Below are positions 25,136 to 33,391 of a stretch of DNA of 64,000 nt, one piece after another. The notes beneath the pieces are model-generated. The model did no database searches. It was not told where the DNA came from and saw only the letters and a program-made list of their open reading frames with translations. Each line of letters opens with the position of its first letter. The first letter of the stretch is position 1. A program made the position numbers and the translations under genes. Source of the DNA: Rhizocola hellebori (GTDB lineage: Bacteria > Actinomycetota > Actinomycetes > Mycobacteriales > Micromonosporaceae); contig NZ_BONY01000041.1 in assembly GCF_016862955.1 (NCBI RefSeq), positions 1 through 64,000 on the forward strand. Reading direction: 5' to 3'.

Positions 25136-25552
25136 CTAGTTTGTGTCGTACTTCCAGCCCGAGCAGGTGTCGACCACAGGCCACCACTTGTCATCGACGC
25201 AGACCCTGTACTGGATGGCGAAATGGCCCGAGTCCAGGTTCTTGCCCCACGTGGTGGTGCAGCCACCGTCGTTGTAGAACGTCTTCTGATCGGCGACCGT
25301 GCCGTCTTGGATCGTGATGTACTCGATGTAGACCTCGTGGTTGTCGCACTTGGCATCGTAGAGATCGAACCACGCGTGACCGCCGTGTGAAGCGGCGCTG
25401 CGGTTGAACCAGGCCTCGCCGGCCCGGGTCTTGTCCGTGTAAGTGACAGCGTTGGAGCTCGCGGCGAAAGCCGCCTCACCTGAGCCGAGCAAGGCCATGA
25501 TGGCCAATGCGGCCACCGCACAAACCCGTGTCAATGCGTTTCTCACAACCAT
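25136..25552 (-). CDS. Secreted RAGEAW-motif protein, downstream tandem copy
   Basis: Protein of 138 residues. The signal peptide (MVVRNALTRVCAVAALAIMA, LLGSGEAAFA) is followed by a mature domain with RAGEAWFNRSAASHGGHAWF, DLYDAKCDNHEVYIEYI, NDGGCTTTWGKNL and YRVCVDDKWWPVVDTC. The neighbour 25554-25970 has the same blocks in the same order with the same four cysteines. Its GAGGTGA ribosome-binding site lies inside the end of that gene, with one base between the reading frames, so the two are translationally coupled. Function unknown. Confidence 0.8.
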   Translation of the reverse strand: MVVRNALTRVCAVAALAIMALLGSGEAAFAASSNAVTYTDKTRAGEAWFNRSAASHGGHAWFDLYDAKCDNHEVYIEYITIQDGTVADQKTFYNDGGCTTTWGKNLDSGHFAIQYRVCVDDKWWPVVDTCSGWKYDTN

Positions 25553-25553
25553 G

Positions 25554-25970
25554 TCACCTCAACGATTCTGTACGCCTGGGGCCACACGTATCGGGCCACA
25601 GCCCGCCGCTCACGCAGGCCCGGTAAGTGATGCTGTCCCCTGTTTCATTGAGGTTGAAGCCACGGGTGGTGCCGCAACCACCATCGTTCTTGAGGCCGTA
25701 GGTGTGATCGAGATGCCCACTCCACGAGACGGTGATGGAGACGTACACAAAGTGGCCATCGCACTTGGCGTCGTAGAGGTCGATCCAAGGCAGGTCGGCA
25801 TGAGTGCCCGCGACGGGCCGGTTGTACCAGGCCTCACCCGCCCGGCTTCCGTCGGTATTGACGACGGAGTAGGAGCTCGCGGCTTGCGCCGCGCTTGGGA
25901 TGAGGACAGCCAGCCCCAATGCTGCTGCCCCAACCGCTGCGCCCCGTAATGCGCTTCGCATGCGGTTCAA
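25554..25970 (-). CDS. Secreted RAGEAW-motif protein, upstream tandem copy
   Basis: Protein of 138 residues. The signal peptide (MRSALRGAAVGAAALGLAVL, IPSAAQA) precedes RAGEAWYNRPVAGTHADLPW, DLYDAKCDGHFVYVSITV, NDGGCGTTRGFNL and YRACVSGGLWPDTC. The mature domain of about 110 residues, rich in Tyr/Trp/Gly and with paired cysteines, suggests a disulphide-stabilised beta sandwich. First gene of a two-gene unit with its paralogue. M1 (25970) or the internal ATG two codons later may be used; CAAAGGAACC-type sequence is upstream. Extracellular function unknown. Confidence 0.8.
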   Translation of the reverse strand: MNRMRSALRGAAVGAAALGLAVLIPSAAQAASSYSVVNTDGSRAGEAWYNRPVAGTHADLPWIDLYDAKCDGHFVYVSITVSWSGHLDHTYGLKNDGGCGTTRGFNLNETGDSITYRACVSGGLWPDTCGPRRTESLR

Positions 25971-26110
25971 CGAATCTGGTTCCTTTCAAGGGGTAGTAAG
26001 AATTCGAATTATGGCATGGGAGGTTCAACGCCATGGGGCGAAGTGACTAGTGCTCAGAATCACGGTATCCAAAGTAGACACAGTTTCCCCGGCGGCGAGA
26101 AGCGCAGCAT

Positions 26111-26141
26111 GCCTGGGACGCGGGTATGCCGCGTCCCAGGC
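26111..26141 (-). terminator. Terminator of the 26159-26755 gene
   Basis: GCCTGGGACGCGG / CCGCGTCCCAGGC, a 13-bp perfect stem with a 5-base loop, starts 18 bases after the minus-strand stop. Confidence 0.75.
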
Positions 26142-26158
26142 TGGGATGGTTGTCGTGG

Positions 26159-26755
26159 TTAGACGGAGCAGCCGACGCTCACCACCTGGGTGAGCACACC
26201 AACCTCGTGACGCACGCCGAAATCATCGATGCCGATGAGGAAGGCAAAGCCTTGATACCCGAGGCCCAGGGCGCAAGGCACCGGGTTCGAGTTGCACGGA
26301 AGGTAGAAGGTCGACGGAGCCTCACAGGCGTTGTCGCCACCGGGCACCACACTCAGGTAGCCGCCGCGGTAGCTGAACAGTCGCATCTCCGTACGCAATA
26401 GCAATGGAATGCCGTTGTAGCACTCGATTGACATACTAAAGTAGACACTGTTCCCACCGACCGGGTTGCCGATGTAGTAGTAGCAGACAATGGCGGTCGC
26501 TTCGGTTTGCGCACTGTCGAGGCCGACGGCGGCCTTCTTCGGCAGCACAAGCTTTCCAGCCGGCTTACGCGCGTTGATCTCGTCGAGGTCCGGGGCGCCG
26601 GCCCGCTCGGTCACGGTGATGGCCGTACCGGCCGTCTCGGGCTTGCTCACGGCTTGCTGGCTGGCGCTGGCCGGAGTCGTGAAGGCAAGCACGGTGGCGA
26701 ACGTGGCGAGCACCATCGCGCCACCACGCATCAGGCCACTCAGGGTTCCTGTCAT
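26159..26755 (-). CDS. Secreted hypothetical protein
   Basis: Protein of 198 residues. The signal peptide MTGTLSGLMRGGAMVLATFA-TVLAFTTPASA is followed by a polar linker of about 50 residues that may be a propeptide (ERAGAPDLDEINARKPAGKL), then a beta-rich domain of about 110 residues with four or five cysteines (VCYYYIGNPVGGNSVYFSMS, EAPSTFYLPCNSNPVPC) and a C-terminal VSVGCSV. GAGGAGGAACG before ATG 26755 marks the start. No family is recognised. It adds to the cluster of small exported Cys proteins in this part of the window. Confidence 0.7.
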   Translation of the reverse strand: MTGTLSGLMRGGAMVLATFATVLAFTTPASASQQAVSKPETAGTAITVTERAGAPDLDEINARKPAGKLVLPKKAAVGLDSAQTEATAIVCYYYIGNPVGGNSVYFSMSIECYNGIPLLLRTEMRLFSYRGGYLSVVPGGDNACEAPSTFYLPCNSNPVPCALGLGYQGFAFLIGIDDFGVRHEVGVLTQVVSVGCSV

Positions 26756-26999
26756 CGTTCCTCCTCGCTGGTTCGGCCCAGCCCGATGTGGGCCAATGCC
26801 GACCGCTGGGTTTCAGCGGCCAGACCCAAAGGTAGAAACATAGGCAGTTGTCACCATCAGTAGATCTACGCAACTTTCCTACCTATATCGCGCCCCGGTT
26901 CACCACACCGCTGGTCAGCGTGCCCTGACGTTGTCGGCCGCGGCACAAGGCCTGGATGGTGGTTATTCTCGGTTGCCTGGCTGTCGGCTGAGAGGTGCT

Positions 27000-27737
27000 G
27001 TGGTGAAGGGTGAGTTCCGGTTAGCGCGGCAGACTTCCAGTTGGGCGCAGTTCGCCCTCGTTGAGGTCGATGTCGTGCCGGCCGGCCGTGACGGTATGAC
27101 GCTTGCCGATGATCGAACTGTTGCAGCGGTTGGACAGGCGGCAACGATCGCGGCATGGGTCGCGTTGGGTACGTTGCCAGGGAGCAACCACATTACGATC
27201 GCCTCAATCCTGACATCATCGGTGGACACCAACTGCAGCGACGTTTTCGAAGCGACGTTGAAAGCCGTGTGGTGTGCGTATGGCATGCCCGATCACGATG
27301 TGAGCCTGCGCCACCCGTGGCTGGCGGAGCAGGTGTTTGCCGAGTTGCGCGGCCGGACGCTCCTAGGGGTGACCGCAGGTCGCTACTGGTTCAAAGGCCG
27401 CCTATTTGGCGAAGTAAACATTTGGCTGCACTTCGCATACCAGGCCCCGATCCGGCTCGACGTGGACCCCCTCGGCGCGACGATGGCGATGACCAGAGAC
27501 GCTCCATACCAAACCCGCGCCGCAGGCAGCTCTGGCGAGTTACGAGTCGGCCCCGCGCAACCGCCGGATCCTCTGGCAACCATTGTCGGGGGTCAATTGT
27601 TGTCCAGCACGGTGTTGGCAGCGCCGACCACGCCACCAGATCGTTATGGCGCGATCATGCTTAGTCTGACGACCGGCCAGGTTTTGATCGGCGTGGACGG
27701 CGACCGTTTGGTGGTTCACCCTTGCCCGACACGTTGA
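27000..27737 (+). CDS. Hypothetical protein with an EF-G-domain-IV-like opening
   Basis: About 245 residues from GTG 27000 (or 27003), AGAGG being 4-7 bases upstream. The opening VVKGEFRLARQTSSWAQFAL-VEVDVVP recalls the (R/K)QTGGxGQFAxVxxxxEP strand of translation elongation factor domain IV, but the rest (SNHITIASILTSSVDTNCSD, RTLLGVTAGRYWFKGRLFGE, NIWLHFAYQAPIRLDVDPLG) matches nothing I know. The protein is soluble with mixed alpha/beta content. It is convergent with the DUF1963 gene, 10 bases apart. The EF-G likeness is a weak, by-eye observation. Confidence 0.6.
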   Translation: MVKGEFRLARQTSSWAQFALVEVDVVPAGRDGMTLADDRTVAAVGQAATIAAWVALGTLPGSNHITIASILTSSVDTNCSDVFEATLKAVWCAYGMPDHDVSLRHPWLAEQVFAELRGRTLLGVTAGRYWFKGRLFGEVNIWLHFAYQAPIRLDVDPLGATMAMTRDAPYQTRAAGSSGELRVGPAQPPDPLATIVGGQLLSSTVLAAPTTPPDRYGAIMLSLTTGQVLIGVDGDRLVVHPCPTR

Positions 27738-27747
27738 TGGTGCGGGT

Positions 27748-28470
27748 TCAGGCGACCTCGTAGGCGATGCGCACGCGGTCCAGGTGGGTTTGTTGGAGAT
27801 CCTCGTCGGGCACGAGGAAGGCGATGCGCACACATTCACCCCAGGCGGTGCCCTGCTCGGCTTCCACCTGCAGGAGCGGACGCAGCTGCGGGTGCGGCGG
27901 GTAGTAGCCGTCGCCGAGCCATCCCAGGACTTGGTGCGGGGTGTGTGGCACGAGGTCGCTGATCCGCGAGAGCACATCCAGCGTCCCGAGCGGGTCGGCT
28001 GTCATGCTGCTGGACAGCTCGCCGGCCCCCATTTCTGGCAGCGACCAGCATGGCGTCGCGGTGAGCGGCAGCTGGGGGATGACCACGGTGTCGGCTGGGG
28101 CCTGGCGCATTGGTGCGTGGCCGTTCACGTGGACGACTCGGGCCGCCTGTTCGTCGGCGCCCAGGGTGGCGTCGTCGTAGAAGAACAGCAACGTTCCCTG
28201 GTCGGGCAATGTCCATGCCGGGCCGAGTACACCGCTGAGGACTGCGCAGTCGAGCTGGGCGAGAAGGGTCAGTGGCTGTCCACTCCGATGCGGCCACTCG
28301 ACGTCGGCTGGCAGCGCAGGCAGGCCGCCGTAGGCGCCCGCGTGCGGGCCAGCATCGTTGACCGTCAGCTGCGCCGAAGGACACGCCAGCGAAAGCACTG
28401 TGTCGACGATCGGTGCAAGCTGCGGCGGCAGCGAGTTGTCGAGGGCGGCGCGCAGTTCGTCAAGGTCCAC
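27748..28470 (-). CDS. DUF1963 (YwqG-like) protein
   Basis: Protein of 240 residues with the DUF1963 hallmarks: GGLPALPADVEWPHRSGQPL-TLLAQLDC near residues 48-75, GTLLFFYDDATLG at about 92-104, and HQVLGWLGDGYYPPHPQLRP near 180-200. LLQVEAEQGTAWGECVRIAF closes the domain. Family members are cytoplasmic and uncharacterised. Length is normal. The gene stands alone on the minus strand, followed by a 10-base gap to a convergent gene. Confidence 0.8.
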   Translation of the reverse strand: MDLDELRAALDNSLPPQLAPIVDTVLSLACPSAQLTVNDAGPHAGAYGGLPALPADVEWPHRSGQPLTLLAQLDCAVLSGVLGPAWTLPDQGTLLFFYDDATLGADEQAARVVHVNGHAPMRQAPADTVVIPQLPLTATPCWSLPEMGAGELSSSMTADPLGTLDVLSRISDLVPHTPHQVLGWLGDGYYPPHPQLRPLLQVEAEQGTAWGECVRIAFLVPDEDLQQTHLDRVRIAYEVA

Positions 28471-28535
28471 GCCGCCAAGTCTTTCACCGCAGACCTGACG
28501 GCCAACGACGCAGACGCCATGAGGGCGGCAAGCTC

Positions 28536-29354
28536 CTAAAGCCGCTCTCCGGTGCCCGCGGTTGACTTTCTCCCCTTTTGGCGCCGTCGTGCTCGGTAGA
28601 ACCAGGCGAGGACGCCGACGACCGTGGTGGCGATGGCTGACCAGGTCGCCCAGTTGGTGAAGACCTCGTGGGCGGTGTACGAGACGGTCCGGCGGACCTG
28701 CAGCCTTAGCGGCAATTGGCCCGCTATGACATAGCCGTTGTCAAGCGGCACCTCAAGATAGGCCATGAACAACAGCGCCTTGGTCGGGTGGAATGGATGC
28801 ACCGTCCACGTCCAAAGCATCTTGATGTCGCTGCCGGCGGAGGCGTCCACAGACTCCGAGGGCACGATACTCACATCGCCAGGATCAGCGCGCAACGTCA
28901 CCCTCACTTTTGGTCCAACCTGGACCGGTCCTGCGGCCACCGATGTCGTGGTGTTTTCCAGGACCTCGTTGATTTTCTTGGAGAACTCGGATCCGGAACC
29001 GACGCTTAGCCCGAGCCGCGCCGTTTCGCCGGCATTCAATACAGAGGGCACCTGCCAGTGTGAATCTGCCGTGACGAGCCCGGCTGTGTCCTGCTCGACC
29101 TTGCCGAAGTTGGGAGATGGTCGAGGCGTGGGCGATGCCGAGGAAGGCTGGCTCGAAGAGGACGTCGCAGGACTTGGCGTAGCAGCGGCGAGGCTGCTGG
29201 GTGTCGGGCGGGGACTCGGGGCGGCCTCCACCCGCATGTCCTGCGGATGCAGCGAGAAGAAAACAACATCCGCGAACATCAACCCGGCGACACTGACCAG
29301 AACGGCAATCGCCGCAGCAAGCCAAGCGAAGCGCATCCTGCGTCTCTTGTCCAT
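28536..29354 (-). CDS. Membrane protein with signal anchor, Ser/Pro linker and C-terminal helix
   Basis: Protein of 272 residues. An N-terminal anchor (FAWLAAAIAVLVSVAGLMFA, about 9-32) precedes a low-complexity Pro/Ser/Ala linker (about 45-80). An extracytoplasmic beta-rich domain follows (RLGLSVGSGSEFSKKINEVL, VGPKVRVTLRADPGDVSIVP, IKMLWTWTVHPFHPTKALLF), then a second helix near 235-255 (ATWSAIATTVVGVLAWFY) and a basic tail. The KVRVTLxADPGDVSI block resembles domains found beside TIR/effector-associated systems in other actinomycetes, but no partner is present here. Function unknown. Confidence 0.65.
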   Translation of the reverse strand: MDKRRRMRFAWLAAAIAVLVSVAGLMFADVVFFSLHPQDMRVEAAPSPRPTPSSLAAATPSPATSSSSQPSSASPTPRPSPNFGKVEQDTAGLVTADSHWQVPSVLNAGETARLGLSVGSGSEFSKKINEVLENTTTSVAAGPVQVGPKVRVTLRADPGDVSIVPSESVDASAGSDIKMLWTWTVHPFHPTKALLFMAYLEVPLDNGYVIAGQLPLRLQVRRTVSYTAHEVFTNWATWSAIATTVVGVLAWFYRARRRQKGRKSTAGTGERL

Positions 29355-29586
29355 GGCTACCTCCCCGGGGCATTCCTATCTGGATCGTTGCTGGCCCAGC
29401 AGCAGTTTTCCACTCGCAGTCAGCTCATGATGTCGTGGTGACGACAGCCAGAAATTTGGCATGATCAATACCAACGGCGAACCAGCCGTCCTCGCAAGGA
29501 TCGAGGGGACAGCGCCGCAACGCCGCGCTGGTTACAATCGTGATACTCCCCTCCTTCTTTGTCGCCCGGAGTTTGGCCGCCGCTCT

Positions 29587-30267
29587 ATGAAATTTTTCAA
29601 CGTCAATGGTGTACGGATGCCGGTGGCCATCTCCGGCACGCCAGGTGCCCGGCCGCTAGTGTTGCTGCACGGCGGCAGCACCACACATACCGTCTGGGAC
29701 CATCTGGTCACCTCGTTCGCCGCGACCCATGAGGTATACGCCGTCGACCAACGTGGCTACGGCGCGGGCAGTCGCGATGGGGACTACTCGTTCGAGCTCA
29801 TGCGCGATGACGTGCTGGGACTATTCGACGCGATCGGCGCGGACAGGGTTGATCTCATCGGTCATTCGATGGGGGCCACCGTGGCCTGGCTCGTCGCCCA
29901 GGCAGCCGCGAATCGAGTGGCACACCTGGTCGTCGTGGACACGCTGCCGCCCAGGCCCCGACCAGAACCCGTGGCCATGCCACCACGCCCCACCGGAGAG
30001 CTGGACTTCGACTGGCGGGCGCTGCAGGCAGTCATGGCCCAATTCAATGACCCAGACCCGAGTTGGTGGGAGCTTTTGCCGACGGTCGTTGGACCGGTCC
30101 TGATCCTGTCGGGCGGTCCGGCCTCACGCACCTCGAAGCAGGCATTCGAGCAAGCACGATCGATGCTGCGCAACGCGCAGCTTGTGGAAATCCCCGTTGG
30201 ACACAACATTCATAGCGATGCCCCACAGGAATTCCTTGCCGCCGTGGTGCCATTTCTGTCCACCTGA
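29587..30267 (+). CDS. Alpha/beta hydrolase
   Basis: Protein of 226 residues from ATG 29587. Canonical elements: oxyanion strand LVLLHGGSTTHTVWDHLV, YAVDQRGYGAGSRDGDYSFE, nucleophile elbow LIGHSMGATVAWLVA (Ser near residue 96), ILSGGPAS, and the catalytic His in VEIPVGHNIHSDAPQEF. The lid is short, as in small esterases or haloperoxidase-like hydrolases. The frame is open back to 29461, but ATG 29587 starts the fold. Substrate unknown; no pathway genes are adjacent. Confidence 0.85.
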   Translation: MKFFNVNGVRMPVAISGTPGARPLVLLHGGSTTHTVWDHLVTSFAATHEVYAVDQRGYGAGSRDGDYSFELMRDDVLGLFDAIGADRVDLIGHSMGATVAWLVAQAAANRVAHLVVVDTLPPRPRPEPVAMPPRPTGELDFDWRALQAVMAQFNDPDPSWWELLPTVVGPVLILSGGPASRTSKQAFEQARSMLRNAQLVEIPVGHNIHSDAPQEFLAAVVPFLST

Positions 30268-30339
30268 GTCCTCACGCGGGCGCCGCAGTCCGATGCCCGG
30301 GCTTGCGCTCAAGTGCGGTTGAGCTCCTACCGTCGGCTC

Positions 30340-30675
30340 ATGACCTACGTGATCGCACTGCCGTGCGTGGATGTGATGGACAAAGCATGCGTGGACGAGT
30401 GCCCGGTGGACTGCATCTACGAGGGCGAACGGATGTTGTACATCCATCCTGACGTGTGCATCGACTGCGGTGCCTGCGAGCCGGCGTGCCCAGTCGAAGC
30501 CATCTACTTCGAGGACGACCTTCCCGACGAGTTCATCGGATACACCGCCGTCAACGCCGCGTTCGTTGCCGCGATCGGTTCTCCTGGTGGGGCCCGGAGA
30601 ATAGGACCCGTTGCGGGCGACCACGCGCTCGTGGCGGCCCTGCCGCCACAGATCCGCGACGACGCCCGGGCTTGA
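30340..30675 (+). CDS. fdxA: 7Fe ferredoxin
   Basis: Protein of 111 residues. Cys9, Cys17 and Cys50 fit the [3Fe-4S] set and Cys21, Cys40, Cys43 and Cys46 fit the [4Fe-4S] set of FdxA-type ferredoxins (CVDVMDKACVDECPVDCIYE, then CIDCGACEPACPVEAIY). The C-terminal extension of about 45 residues is normal for the actinobacterial group. It carries electrons in the cytoplasm, often to cytochrome P450 or under nitrosative or hypoxic stress; in mycobacteria fdxA is a DosR target. No DevR-type box was seen in front of it here. It is convergent with soxR. Confidence 0.9.
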   Translation: MTYVIALPCVDVMDKACVDECPVDCIYEGERMLYIHPDVCIDCGACEPACPVEAIYFEDDLPDEFIGYTAVNAAFVAAIGSPGGARRIGPVAGDHALVAALPPQIRDDARA

Positions 30676-30677
30676 GA

Positions 30678-31160
30678 TCACGCGGGATCGATGCACTCGC
30701 TGGACTCGTGCAGGCGCACCGGTCCCTGGCCGCGTGTGCGAAGCCGGTCATCCGGGTTGAGCAGATCGCACAGTTTCATCGACAGGCAGCCGCATCCGAT
30801 GCAGGCGGTGAGCTGTCGCTCGAGATTCATGATGTACCGTCGCCTGTCCTCCAGCTGGCGCTTCCACTCACGAGACACCCGCACCCAGTCCCGGTGGCTG
30901 GGCGCTTCGTCGGCCGGCAGCGTCGTGAAGATCTCCGCGACGTCGGCGAGCGGGATGCCCAGCCGCCGTGCCGCGAGAATGAGCGAGATGCGCCGCAGCA
31001 TGTGCCGCCGGTACAGCCGCTGATTGCCGCGGTTACGCTCGGTCGTGATGAGCCCATGCGCCTCGTAGAACCGCAGTGCGGACGGCGCCACCCCGGTACG
31101 GGCGACGACCTCCCGAACGGTGAGCAGGTCGTTCGGGTGCGCGAACGGCTCCAATGACAC
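30678..31160 (-). CDS. soxR: SoxR-type MerR-family redox regulator
   Basis: Protein of 160 residues. The MerR helix-turn-helix is DLLTVREVVARTGVAPSALR-FYEAHGLI, with wing ERNRGNQRLYRRHMLRRISL, then dimerisation helix and the [2Fe-2S] cluster motif CIGCGCLSMKLC (CxxCxCxxxxxC), which defines SoxR. It senses redox-cycling compounds. GTG 31160 is chosen because the longer frame (31181) would begin inside the probable operator at 31176-31193. It is divergent from the gene at 31248 and convergent with fdxA. Confidence 0.9.
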   Translation of the reverse strand: MSLEPFAHPNDLLTVREVVARTGVAPSALRFYEAHGLITTERNRGNQRLYRRHMLRRISLILAARRLGIPLADVAEIFTTLPADEAPSHRDWVRVSREWKRQLEDRRRYIMNLERQLTACIGCGCLSMKLCDLLNPDDRLRTRGQGPVRLHESSECIDPA

Positions 31161-31175
31161 CCGTGGATCGTAAAA

Positions 31176-31193
31176 CCTCAACCTGGGTTTAGA
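31176..31193. promoter_or_regulatory. Candidate SoxR operator
   Basis: CCTCAACCTGGGTTTAGA is an imperfect palindrome close to the CCTCAAG/CTTGAGG-type sites of SoxR, just upstream of soxR. Autoregulation, and possibly control of the divergent gene at 31248, is inferred. Confidence 0.5.
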
Positions 31194-31247
31194 TCAAGCC
31201 CGATCGTCCAACGTCGCATCCATTCACCCCGCAGATAGGGTGGGTAC

Positions 31248-32021
31248 GTGCGCTCAGCAGTTGATCTTCGGTTGCGGTGGCTTGGGATGTTGCCACGGTT
31301 CGTCACACGACCCGGCATGTACGCCGCCGACGGGCGTGCATACGACGTCCAAGCGCGTACTTTGCTGGCCGATCTATGTTTCCTGGACGAACGCGAAGCC
31401 GATCAAGACAGTGTCGACCAGGTGATAGACGGCTACGGCAAGTTCGGGGTGGTCGGGCCATTTACCGCGTTATTCGGCAGCGAAGGCCGCTATGTGGAAG
31501 AGGTCGCATCGGTGTTCGCCGAGCAATTCCACCGCCTGGGCTACCTCGCCGTGGACAGGACGTTAAGCAAGGATGCCTGGAGCGAGCTCATGGCCGGGGT
31601 GCGAGAGCGGTTCAACGAACACGACGTGCGTCGCAGTGAGGTCGACGCGATGTACGGGACGCCAAGCCTCATTGTCGGCCAACGCGTGCTTTGTTATGCG
31701 CCAGATGATGGCAGCGCGTGGGTCTTCTTCGACTGCTTCGCCGAAGCCGTCCGCCGATACGAGCCTGCGACCGGCGCATACACCTTCGAGCCAGATCACG
31801 ATCCCTTGGTGCGTTGCGTACGCACGCCCGCCAAGACGTTCGACGCCGGCCTGATCCTCACCGTCTACGGCAAGGTGCTGCGATGGGGTCCGGGATGGTG
31901 GCTCCGCCACGCCGAGCGCCTCTCGCCCGAACAAAAGGCCGTGGCGGCGCAGCTGCGCGAGGTTGAGGCAGAGGACCCATCGACCGCCCTGCGAGCGAGG
32001 CCAGCAGAGCCGTTCGGGTAA
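31248..32021 (+). CDS. Hypothetical protein
   Basis: Protein of 257 residues, GTG start. Soluble and alpha/beta, with conserved-looking blocks RFVTRPGMYAADGRAYDVQA, GYGKFGVVGPFTALFGSEGR, SLIVGQRVLCYAPDDGSAWV-FFDCF and WGPGWWLRHAERLSPEQKAV. The RPGMY opening is often seen in small actinobacterial proteins of unknown function. It is divergent from soxR, and could be a SoxR target on position alone. Function unknown. Confidence 0.6.
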   Translation: MRSAVDLRLRWLGMLPRFVTRPGMYAADGRAYDVQARTLLADLCFLDEREADQDSVDQVIDGYGKFGVVGPFTALFGSEGRYVEEVASVFAEQFHRLGYLAVDRTLSKDAWSELMAGVRERFNEHDVRRSEVDAMYGTPSLIVGQRVLCYAPDDGSAWVFFDCFAEAVRRYEPATGAYTFEPDHDPLVRCVRTPAKTFDAGLILTVYGKVLRWGPGWWLRHAERLSPEQKAVAAQLREVEAEDPSTALRARPAEPFG

Positions 32022-32210
32022 GGCGCGCCGTTGGCACCAGCACGAAGCCGAAGGTGCAGGCGTCGTTCCACAACGGAACATTTGTATTGTCTAAATAGGA
32101 CTGCACGGCGTCATTGGTGTTGGGCGTTCCCAATGTGTCGATATCCGGGTCATCGGACCGCCGATTACATACGGTGTCTATTGGGTATCAGCCCAACTCA
32201 AGGAGATGAA

Positions 32211-33254
32211 ATGGCAACGCCGCAGCAAGTGACAATGACATTGGCAGCCCTTGCTACCACTAACGCCGCACCGCATCCGCCTGGCGAGGACCCAGATGAG
32301 CATGCGGCCCGGATTTTTGCTGGGATAAATAGCTATCTGACCGACTCAGGCCTCGCCACAAGTGGCACGTGGGCACCGGTGTGGCTCGCATTGACTTCGG
32401 ATAGCGCAAACCTGTGCTATATCGCGAAGAACTCCGCCGCCGGAAAGAACGAGTTCGCGGTCGCCATCCGCGGCACGAGCGCTTCGGTGCTCGACATTCT
32501 CCAGGATTTCGAAGTGGGCACGGTTGTCCCGTTCACCGCGGGCGGATCGCCTAGCCCCATTTCGGTCTCGAAGGGCGCGATGGACGCGTTCACCGAGATC
32601 GTCAACGCGCAGTCGCCGCAGACCGCAAATTGCGGAAACTATCCCGGCACCACTTTGATTCAAGCGCTTAACAGCATTCTGGGTTCGGCGCCAACCACGC
32701 CGCGGCCCACCGTCTACGTCACTGGCCACAGCCTTGGCGGCTGTGTGGCGACCATGGTGTCGCTTTACCTTCAGGCGCAATCCTGGACCAACACGCCTGC
32801 CTTCGCGGTATACACATTCGCCGCGCCCACTGCCGGCCTGGACAGCTTCGCCCAATACTTTATGTCGGTGAAGTGGGCGGCCTACCAACGCACAGTCAAC
32901 GCCTACGACGTGGTGCCACAGGCATGGGTCAAGGCTGACCTCAATGCGGTCACCGGCTGGTATCCATCGCCGGGGCCTGCGGCGACCGATGAGGTGAAGG
33001 CAACCATCGAGCTGCTCATCGGCTCTGCGCATGGCAACGCCTACGTCCAGCCGGGCGTTGCGGTCCTGCTCAATGACGACCCAGCGCATCCGTATCAGCT
33101 CTACGACCCGAATCTGGTCAACAAGACGTTCAAGGATTTTCTGGGGCAGATGGGTTTCCAGCATGCCAACAATACCTATCTGACCCTGCTGGGCGCACCA
33201 GTCATCCCGGCTGAGCCAGCCATGACCGCTGCGGGCAGCCGCGCCCGCCGGTGA
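32211..33254 (+). CDS. Lipase class 3-type hydrolase
   Basis: Protein of 347 residues from ATG 32211, with CAAGGAGATGAA directly upstream. The class 3 lipase core is visible: EFAVAIRGTSASVLDILQDF (the RGT strand before the lid), nucleophile elbow TVYVTGHSLGGCVATMVSLY (GHSLGG Ser near residue 178), TFAAPTAGLDSFAQYF, and NAYDVVPQAW with the acidic residue. A candidate His is in SAHGNAY. No signal peptide is evident, so it may act inside the cell or leave by another route. Substrate unproven. Confidence 0.85.
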   Translation: MATPQQVTMTLAALATTNAAPHPPGEDPDEHAARIFAGINSYLTDSGLATSGTWAPVWLALTSDSANLCYIAKNSAAGKNEFAVAIRGTSASVLDILQDFEVGTVVPFTAGGSPSPISVSKGAMDAFTEIVNAQSPQTANCGNYPGTTLIQALNSILGSAPTTPRPTVYVTGHSLGGCVATMVSLYLQAQSWTNTPAFAVYTFAAPTAGLDSFAQYFMSVKWAAYQRTVNAYDVVPQAWVKADLNAVTGWYPSPGPAATDEVKATIELLIGSAHGNAYVQPGVAVLLNDDPAHPYQLYDPNLVNKTFKDFLGQMGFQHANNTYLTLLGAPVIPAEPAMTAAGSRARR

Positions 33255-33273
33255 CGTTCAGCGGATTCACGGT

Positions 33274-33308
33274 GGGGCCAAGGTCGCGCGGGGCGGGACC
33301 TTCGGCCC
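33274..33308. promoter_or_regulatory. Tandem DevR-type boxes upstream of an acg gene
   Basis: GGGACCTTCGGCCC (33295-33308) fits GGGNCNNNNGNCCC exactly. GGGGCCAAGGTCGC (33274-33287) fits with one mismatch, 21 bases upstream. The proximal box ends 83 bases before the start at 33392. The region GGGACCTTCGGCCCTGCCGG is identical to that before the acg gene at 60193. Confidence 0.65.
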
Positions 33309-33391
33309 TGCCGGCCGGCCAGCGCCACAGGTGCAATGGGGGTAGGGAGGAACCACTCTTTCACCGGCGCACCACGGCGAAGGGTCCTGTC

